This document shows, one piece after another, positions 1 through 5,500 of a stretch of DNA of 8,408 nt. The position numbers and the translations under genes are program-made. The notes under the pieces are model-generated. The model ran no database searches, was not told the DNA's origin, and saw nothing but the letters and a program-made list of their open reading frames with translations. Location: contig DGWK01000031.1 of NCBI GenBank assembly GCA_002395235.1, positions 1 through 8,408 of the forward strand, written 5' to 3'. Origin of the DNA: Lachnospiraceae bacterium UBA4260 (GTDB lineage: Bacteria > Bacillota > Clostridia > Lachnospirales > Lachnospiraceae). Every line of letters begins with the position of its first letter. Position 1 is the first letter of the stretch.

Positions 1-232
1 GATTGCAGATTCTCTGAACCGATTCATCTGTATAGAAATCAAGGCCGTCCGAACAGGCGGAAAGCCACGCCCCGTCTGCATCATAGATTGAAACTGATAA
101 ATCGGCTTCATCCGAATGATCAGCAAGCCGATAACCCTGCGTATTCAATACCTCTGTCAGAACAGACTGAAAAGTGTCGGCATCCAGTTCCGCTGTTTTT
201 TTAATATGAAAACTTGAAAAAAACCAACCCAT
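1..232 (-). CDS. Small uncharacterised protein, C-terminus cut by window edge
   Basis: The minus-strand frame opens with ATG at 232 and stays open to base 1, giving 77 codons that begin MGWFFSSFHIKKTAELDADT. A GGGAG ribosome binding site lies at 244-240, seven bases before the ATG, which supports this start. The visible part has no signal peptide or membrane segment. It is rich in Asp, Glu and Ser (for example DHSDEADLSVSIYDADGAW) and looks like a small soluble alpha/beta protein. I do not recognise a characterised family, although short proteins starting MGWF.SSFH.KKT are, as I recall, found as hypothetical proteins in gut Clostridia. It lies 103 bases downstream of the membrane-protein gene on the same strand, so it could be the third gene of that operon or have its own weak promoter (TATTAT at 265-260). 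Function unknown. Confidence 0.62.
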   Translation of the reverse strand, partial: MGWFFSSFHIKKTAELDADTFQSVLTEVLNTQGYRLADHSDEADLSVSIYDADGAWLSACSDGLDFYTDESVQRICN

Positions 233-335
233 TTGTATACTCCCGTGTTCTGTACAGTAATAATAGGATTTCCGGAACTTATCGATTCTGTCGCCTTAAC
301 CCCCGGTTCGAGATGTCAATGCGACTGTCTCACCG
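233..335. other. Short intergenic spacer
   Basis: This 103-base gap separates the membrane-protein stop from the next minus-strand start. It holds the GGGAG ribosome binding site (244-240), a possible -10 box TATTAT on the minus strand (265-260), and two 8-base palindromes, CTGTACAG at 250-257 and TTCCGGAA at 270-277. A perfect TTGACA on the minus strand (319-314) has no matching -10 box at 15-18 bases. I see no hairpin followed by a T-run that would make a terminator, so read-through from upstream is possible. Confidence 0.4.
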
Positions 336-821
336 CTATTGTTCTGCCTTATTTACATATTTGCCCCAAAAGCTACCCATCGAAAGGAAGGAGAGCGCCC
401 CGGAAACAAACAGGATCAGCCGAACCAGCTCCCGCAGGGCTAACTTTGCGGAAAGCAGGGCAGTTCCCGTGGAGGCATCTTCGATCTGCGGCACCTGAAC
501 TATGAGCTGTCGGTTCTCCCACGCGTGGAGCACCGGTTCCACGATGACCGCCAGAACGCAAAGAAGCAGGGCAGAGATGATGACCGCAGCCTTGGTGCTG
601 GCAGACGTTTTGACGCGTACCAGCATCACAAGGTAGAAGATGCCGACAGCCACAAAGCCGGTGCTTTCCACAAGAGCCGCTGTCGGGATTGCCCGAACCT
701 CTCCGAGGCCGGTGATGCCCACCCATTCGGGTTTTACCGCGACAATGCAGCATAACGCAGCAGCGATTGCCGCCAGGACAAGGGCGATGATCTGTAACCT
801 TCTTGCGCTTTTCACTGTCAT
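336..821 (-). CDS. Four-helix integral membrane protein, uncharacterised
   Basis: This encodes a 161-residue protein with the stop TAG at 338-336. I chose the ATG at 821 (MTVKSARR) because AAAGAGG ends seven bases before it. A longer frame from 878 would overlap the upstream gene by about 40 bases and has no such site. Four hydrophobic segments are visible at about residues 9-29, 49-69, 77-97 and 129-151. Positive charges at the N-terminus (KSARR), in the loop at 70-77 (VRVKTSASTK) and at the C-terminus (GKYVNK) predict both ends in the cytoplasm. There is no recognisable catalytic motif or known family. The start lies 16 bases after the stop of the lipoprotein gene, and its ribosome binding site sits in that gap, so the two are almost certainly cotranscribed. 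It may form an envelope complex with the lipoprotein, but that is only inferred from position. Confidence 0.72.
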   Translation of the reverse strand: MTVKSARRLQIIALVLAAIAAALCCIVAVKPEWVGITGLGEVRAIPTAALVESTGFVAVGIFYLVMLVRVKTSASTKAAVIISALLLCVLAVIVEPVLHAWENRQLIVQVPQIEDASTGTALLSAKLALRELVRLILFVSGALSFLSMGSFWGKYVNKAEQ

Positions 822-837
822 ACAAAAACCTCTTTCT

Positions 838-2106
838 TTATTCTTCGTGTCCCACATCGCCAAAGCAGTACAGGGCACCTTCTGTGAGATCGCCGGACAC
901 CCCGGTGTCCGGTCTGGCTGTCTCCGTCATGACCGGATACATTTCGAACTCATCCTCGTCACTCTCCGGGAAATACCACAGCCGATCCGCCGCTTCTGCC
1001 ATTTCCGGCTCCAGATAAATGCAGACGTCCAGCCTCCCGTACTCATCCTGCGCCGCCCTAGCCCGGTCCGACCAGAGGATCCTGTATACGGGTGCATCCA
1101 CGTCCTTCACGACGGTTTTGGAGCAATGCTGCTTGTCAGGAACCCGGCAGATGCCATCTTTGTTCTTCTCCGCCACTATCGGAAGCGCCTCATAGCGTGC
1201 GTCCAGTATTTTCTGAAGATCCGCGCCGGTGCCGACCTGCTCCAGAACAAGGTCGCCGGGCAGCAGCACAAAATCCTCTTCGTTGCTCGTCATCCATACG
1301 CCCGGCATCGTTTCAATATAAATATTCTCGATCCAGTGTACCGTGTCGTCAAAATCAATCCGACCGACTCCACGCACCAGCCAGTTTCCCTCCGGACTGT
1401 AGATTTGTCTGGCCTGTACCAGTTCGCCGGTATAATCACGGGACAGGACATAGATCCGGTTTTCCGCCCCGGAAAAGAAGGGCTGCAGCTTCTGGCGCAG
1501 CGCTTCCGCCTGCGCCTTAAAAGCTGTCCCATTTTCGTCTTCGTCCGTACTCTCCCGCACCACAACATTATAATCCATCAAAAGCGGCTTCTCGGTTTCC
1601 GCAAAGGTGCGGATATCGCCGTCGTAATAGGACGTAAAGGCAGATACACCTCGGCTCGCCGTATAGTCCTCAAACACAGCTGCGGTGGCCGTATAGTCTG
1701 AAATGAGGATTTCCGTCCCCAGCGATTCTTCCGTGGCTGGCTGGACCAGTTGCTCCCGCAGTTCTGTCAGGATTTCCTCTGCCTGGCGCGTGTCGGCGTA
1801 CTGCTGCGTCTCGCAATCCCAGAGGACGACGTTCCCATCGGACATCTCAAAGACCATCCGGTTGATTTTTGTTGGCAGAATGGCCGTCGTATTGCCCCAC
1901 TCACGGGCGGAAACAATCTCGGCGTCCCCGCCATATTTATTCTGATAATAGGCCAGTGCGCCACGTTCACCTTTTTCCCGGATCCAGCCATTCCCGCAGG
2001 CGGTGCAGGCGGTCAGCGCCAGGATGGAAAGGACAATCAGGATAAAAAAGAAAAGCCGTTTTGAATAGCCTATGGCTTTTTCAGTTTCTGCCGATGTGCG
2101 GGTCAC
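838..2106 (-). CDS. Uncharacterised lipoprotein
   Basis: This is a 422-residue protein with a GTG start at 2106. An AAGGAGG site (2120-2114) lies seven bases before the GTG. The N-terminus is a typical lipoprotein signal: KR at residues 16-17, a hydrophobic core FFFILIVLSILAL, and a lipobox LTAC that puts the lipidated cysteine at residue 34 (a second Cys follows at 37). The mature protein should be anchored on the outer face of the cytoplasmic membrane. Residues about 46-110 (GALAYYQNKYGGDAEIVSA, then MSDGNVVLWDCETQQYADTR) read as a compact alpha+beta domain. A second Asp/Glu-rich region follows, ending in an acidic tail (PESDEDEFE). I recognise no enzymatic motif or named family; the domain split is my reading of the sequence. 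It is the first gene of a probable operon with the four-helix protein immediately downstream, and it is divergent from the GntR fragment. Confidence 0.78.
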   Translation of the reverse strand: MTRTSAETEKAIGYSKRLFFFILIVLSILALTACTACGNGWIREKGERGALAYYQNKYGGDAEIVSAREWGNTTAILPTKINRMVFEMSDGNVVLWDCETQQYADTRQAEEILTELREQLVQPATEESLGTEILISDYTATAAVFEDYTASRGVSAFTSYYDGDIRTFAETEKPLLMDYNVVVRESTDEDENGTAFKAQAEALRQKLQPFFSGAENRIYVLSRDYTGELVQARQIYSPEGNWLVRGVGRIDFDDTVHWIENIYIETMPGVWMTSNEEDFVLLPGDLVLEQVGTGADLQKILDARYEALPIVAEKNKDGICRVPDKQHCSKTVVKDVDAPVYRILWSDRARAAQDEYGRLDVCIYLEPEMAEAADRLWYFPESDEDEFEMYPVMTETARPDTGVSGDLTEGALYCFGDVGHEE

Positions 2107-2112
2107 TTTTCT

Positions 2113-2120
2113 CCCTCCTT
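2113..2120 (-). promoter_or_regulatory. Strong ribosome binding site of the lipoprotein gene
   Basis: The minus strand reads AAGGAGGG here, a near-perfect anti-16S match, six to seven bases before the GTG at 2106. It decides the GTG start, since no ATG is available at a sensible distance. Confidence 0.8.
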
Positions 2121-2130
2121 ACCTCGAATC

Positions 2131-2167
2131 AGTTTTTCAGATTCAAGCATCACATTTCTGAAAAACT
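2131..2167 (-). promoter_or_regulatory. 10-bp inverted repeat over the predicted transcription start
   Basis: AGTTTTTCAG (2131-2140) and CTGAAAAACT (2158-2167) are perfect reverse complements with a 17-base gap. A second, shorter inverted repeat, GAATC (2126-2130) and GATTC (2140-2144), shares the inner arm, so the two RNA hairpins could not form together. With a start near 2166, the repeat would be either an operator covering +1 or a hairpin at the extreme 5' end of the messenger, ten bases from the ribosome binding site. No U-run follows, so it is not a normal terminator. Confidence 0.5.
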
Positions 2168-2172
2168 TTATT

Positions 2173-2178
2173 ATTATA
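2173..2178 (-). promoter_or_regulatory. -10 box of the probable lipoprotein promoter
   Basis: The minus strand reads an exact TATAAT here, 67 bases before the GTG. The -35 region is poor: the 17-base-spaced hexamer reads ATAGGT. The promoter may therefore need an activator or be weak. Transcription would start near 2166, inside the first arm of the 10-bp inverted repeat. Confidence 0.5.
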
Positions 2179-2357
2179 CGCCTTACATACTAACGACCTA
2201 TAAACGTATTTAAAATAGAGCTTCGTTTCCTCTTCCTTCGCGCTACATCTCAATAAAAACATACAGATGATTTCGTTTCCTTTTTTGGTATCTTTTCCGG
2301 TGATACTACCTTATTTCTATTAATCCGTCGTTTCTCTTGAAAACATGATAGTTTCTT

Positions 2358-2399
2358 GATAATTGTCCCATATCCTATGGTTATATTGGAGAAATTATC
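2358..2399. repeat. Nested palindrome upstream of the GntR fragment
   Basis: GATAATT (2358-2364) and AATTATC (2393-2399) are a perfect 7-bp inverted repeat. Inside lies a second one, CCATA-TCC-TATGG (2368-2380). It sits just upstream of the possible GntR promoter, a sensible place for an autoregulatory operator. Short AT-rich palindromes also arise by chance. Confidence 0.3.
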
Positions 2400-2412
2400 G
2401 TTTCCATCATCC

Positions 2413-2442
2413 TTATCAAGATTGTATGGGTTGTGTTCTAAT
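2413..2442 (+). promoter_or_regulatory. Possible promoter of the GntR gene
   Basis: TTATCA (2413-2418) and TCTAAT (2437-2442) match four and five of six consensus positions with an 18-base spacer, ending 29 bases before the ATG. A purine-rich AAGGGG ribosome binding site follows at 2455-2460, eleven bases before the ATG, slightly farther than usual. Confidence 0.35.
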
Positions 2443-2471
2443 GCACAAATCAGCAAGGGGAAAGTGAAAGA

Positions 2472-2582
2472 ATGCCTTGGAATTTCACCGCTGACACGCC
2501 AATTTATTTACAGATAGCGGAGATCATCAAATTACGGATTCTGAGGGGAGAATATCCCCCCGGAACCCGGATTCCGCCCGTC
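2472..2582 (+). pseudogene. GntR/YtrA-type transcriptional regulator, 5' fragment only
   Basis: The first 37 codons read MPWNFTADTPIYLQIAEIIK then LRILRGEYPPGTRIPPV. This is the classic opening of GntR-family repressors of the YtrA subfamily: the P-I-Y-Q-I helix, G-x-Y-x-P-G-x-R, then (I/L)-P-(P/S)-V. The family normally continues R-E-L-A and into the recognition helix of the winged helix-turn-helix. Here that is replaced after V37 by sequence that is the antisense of the helicase gene. The plus-strand frame runs on to a stop at 2736-2738, but those residues are not a GntR sequence. Without the recognition helix, wing and C-terminal helices it should not bind DNA. YtrA-type regulators usually head an operon with ABC transporter genes; none is present, consistent with the downstream part having been lost or never adjacent. 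Confidence 0.8.
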
Positions 2583-5500
2583 GTTGGTGATCCGCAGCAT
2601 ATTGTCTACTTTAGGGTCTACGCCGCCCGCCCGGATCTTCTCGGCACGCTCCGCAAGGCCCTTTATCATTTCCTGCTGGATTTCGGACGGCTTGATGACC
2701 TCCGTGTGGAAGTTGGCCTTCGGCACCGGGAGCTTTAACATGTCCGCCGTCTGGATGTCCGCTACCAACTTGAAGGTACTCATCAGCTCCGGGAGATTGT
2801 AGAACTTTGCAAACCGTGTCTTGGCCCGGTAGCCGGAGCCCTCCGGGGACAGCTCGATGGCCGTGATGGTCTCTCCAAAGGCCGCCGCCCAGTCATCAAA
2901 GTGGAGCATGTCCATTTCCTCCAGCGTGTGGTACTGCAAGTACCGCTGGATAGTATAGAGTTCCACCATAGAGTTGCTGATCGGCGTACCGGTGGCAAAC
3001 ACCACGCCGCGCCCGTTGGTAATCTCATCCAGATACTGACACTTCATAAAAAGGTCACTGGACTTCTGCGCTTCGGTCTGGGCGATACCGCCCACGTTGC
3101 GCATTTTCGTTGCCAGAAAGAGGTTCTTAAAATAGTGACTTTCGTCGATGAACACGCGGTCTACGCCCAGTTCTTCAAAAGTCACGAGGCTGTCCTTTCG
3201 GCTCTGGTCGTTGAGTCTGGCCATCTTGTTTTCCAGCGATTTTTTCGTGCGCTCCAGCTGCTTCACCGTATAACGCTCAGCTTTGGCGCGCTTGGCCTCG
3301 TCGATGCCGTCCATGATTTCGTCGATCTGCCGCTGGATGATAATCTCCTGACGCTCGGCGGACATGGGGATTTTCTCAAACTGGCTGTGTCCGATAATCA
3401 CTGCGTCGTAGTCCCCGGTGGCGATCCGCGCACAGAATTTCTTGCGGTTCTTGGTTTCAAAGTCCTTTTTGGTAGCCACAAGGATGTTGGCGGACGGATA
3501 GAGCTGGAGCCACTCGCCGGACCACTGCTCTGTGATGTGGTTCGGCACCACGATCAGGGATTTCGTGCAAAGGCCCAGGCGTTTTGATTCCATCGCCGCT
3601 GCGACCATCTCGTAGGTCTTGCCCGCGCCCACTTCGTGTGCCAGCAGCGTATTCCCGCCGTACATGATGTGGGCGATGGCGTCGACCTGGTGTTTCCTCA
3701 ACTCGATCTCCGGGTTCATACCGGAAAAACGGATGTGCTGCCCATCATATTCCCGTGGCCTGATACTGTTAAAGGTCTCGTTGTAAATGCGGCACAACTG
3801 TTCGCGCCGGTCGATGTCCTTCCAGATCCACTCGGCAAACTGTGCCTTGATCAGCTCCTGCCGGTCCTGTGCGATGGCCGTTTCCTTCTTGTTCAGCACC
3901 GGCTTCTTGTTGCCGTCATCATCGTAGATGTAGTCAAAGACTCGTACATCTTTCTGATTCAGGGTTTGTTCCAGGATGTGATAGGCGTTGACCCGTTTGG
4001 TCCCGTAGGTGGTAAAGCTCTTGACGTTGCTGCTGTCAGCGTTCTTGTTGGTGATGTTCCATTCGCCGGTGGCTTTGGAATGGAGTACGTGGATGCGGTC
4101 ACGGCCATAATAGCCGGTCCCGAACAGCTCATACATGAACTGCTCGTAGATCTCCGTAGGAATCCAGTTTACGCCGATGCGCACGCCGATCTCGCCTGCG
4201 GTCAGGTCTGCCGGCTGCACGGCTTCCAGTGCTGTGATATTTTCCTGTATCTGTTCGGACAGATCCGGCCTTGCCTCCGCCAGTGCCTTTACCATGCGGA
4301 GTTTTCGGCGCACGTTCCCGGACAGGTACTCATCCGCCGTCACAAAAGAGAAGCGTTCCAGGTCCACAAAGGCCCTGGGGATGGCCGCCTTTTCCTCCGC
4401 GCACTGGATGTCCCGGAAGATAACGCCGGAAAGCTCCGTTTCCAGCTCCGCCTCGGTCTTGCCGGAGAGTTCCGCCATGTACACCATATCTACCCGCGCC
4501 TTTTCCGAAATGGAAACAGCAAGGGCTTCACTGGCGGTGTCTACCGTCGTCACCGGCACATGAGGCCGGATGGTGCGCTTGGTGAACATGTCCGCCTTGC
4601 GCTCAAAGTTGCTCTCCTCGTCTAAAACCTCCAGAGAACACAGCAGGCAGTAGCTGGCGTCCTCCCCGAAGGCAAGGCTGTTTCCCCGGCTGGTGATCCT
4701 GCCATACTTGGCAGTGTAGTCATCATAGAGCCTGTTTAATTCTCCCTGTTCGGCCTGAATGTCGGCTTCCGGGTAGTCCTCGGTCTGAAGCTCAATGAGC
4801 CGCCGCACACAGTCCCGGATGGCGATCATGCCGCGGATGCGGTTCTCCGCCGTGACAGAAACAGATACTGGGTACATGCGGGAGTTTTCACGGAAGTACA
4901 GCTCGCCCTCCGTGAGGCAAAAGCTGAAGTTGCGTACCGTGGGATCAGCCGGGATGGAACGGTCTTCCTCGTCCTCCTCTAAGTCCTCCATCTCATAGGC
5001 GGTGATCTCCGCATGGAGGTTGCTGATCGCGTCCCGCAGCTGCTCGGCCAGGTCGCCGTCCTCGTAGGCTTTACAGGCGCTTTCTTCTCCAAAGCGGCCT
5101 GTCTCCATGACCATGTTGCCCAAAACCATTTCCGGGTGCTGCACAAAGTATGCGTTCATCCGGATACCGTTCTCATCCGTGTCCAGATGCACCCAATCCG
5201 GCTCGATGTCCGTCATACGGTCCCGCTTCTGGAGAAAGAGAATGTCGCTGGTGACTTCCGTCCCGGCATTCTGCTTGAAGGCGTTATTCGGCAGGCGGAT
5301 GGCCCCGATCAGGTCTGCACGTTGGGCAAGGTATTTGCGGACGGCGGAGTTTTCCTTGTCCATCGTGCCTTTGCTGGTAATGAAGGCAACGATTCCGCCC
5401 GGACGCACCTTGTCCAGTGTCTTGCCGAAAAAGTAATCGTGGATCAGCCAGTGATGCTTATCGTACTTTTTATCCAGCACCTTGAAGTCCCCGAAGGGCA

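Larger units (their letters stand above)
2107..2471. other. AT-rich divergent intergenic region
   Basis: This 365-base stretch has no convincing gene. It separates the minus-strand lipoprotein gene from the plus-strand GntR fragment and is clearly richer in A and T than either side. It carries a -10 box and inverted repeats next to the lipoprotein start, a nested palindrome and weak promoter next to the GntR start, and a scattered CGTTTC motif at 2224, 2274, 2329 and 2399. TTCGTTTCCT occurs twice, exactly 50 bases apart (2222 and 2272). No tRNA, terminator or CRISPR-like array is visible. Confidence 0.6.

Noticed and set aside
314..319. Perfect TTGACA on the minus strand as a -35 box
   Set aside because: No -10-like hexamer occurs at 15-18 bases; the spacing region reads AAGGCG or AGGCGA.
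822..878. Earlier start for the four-helix membrane protein
   Set aside because: It would overlap the end of the lipoprotein gene, adds a non-hydrophobic leader and lacks a ribosome binding site, while the ATG at 821 has AAAGAGG at the right distance.
640..1701. 353-codon plus-strand frame antisense to the lipoprotein gene
   Set aside because: It lies entirely opposite well-supported minus-strand genes with good ribosome binding sites and has no recognisable domains.
2288..2306. GTATC...GATAC inverted repeat
   Set aside because: Only five base pairs with a 9-base loop in AT-rich DNA, and no position relative to a promoter that would give it meaning.
2250..2456. 68-codon minus-strand frame in the intergenic region
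   Set aside because: It would start with TTG, has no ribosome binding site, and the Lys/Asn-rich composition simply reflects AT-rich spacer.
2583..2738. Plus-strand extension of the GntR frame beyond residue 37
   Set aside because: These residues are the antisense of conserved helicase codons and have no GntR character; the open frame is accidental.
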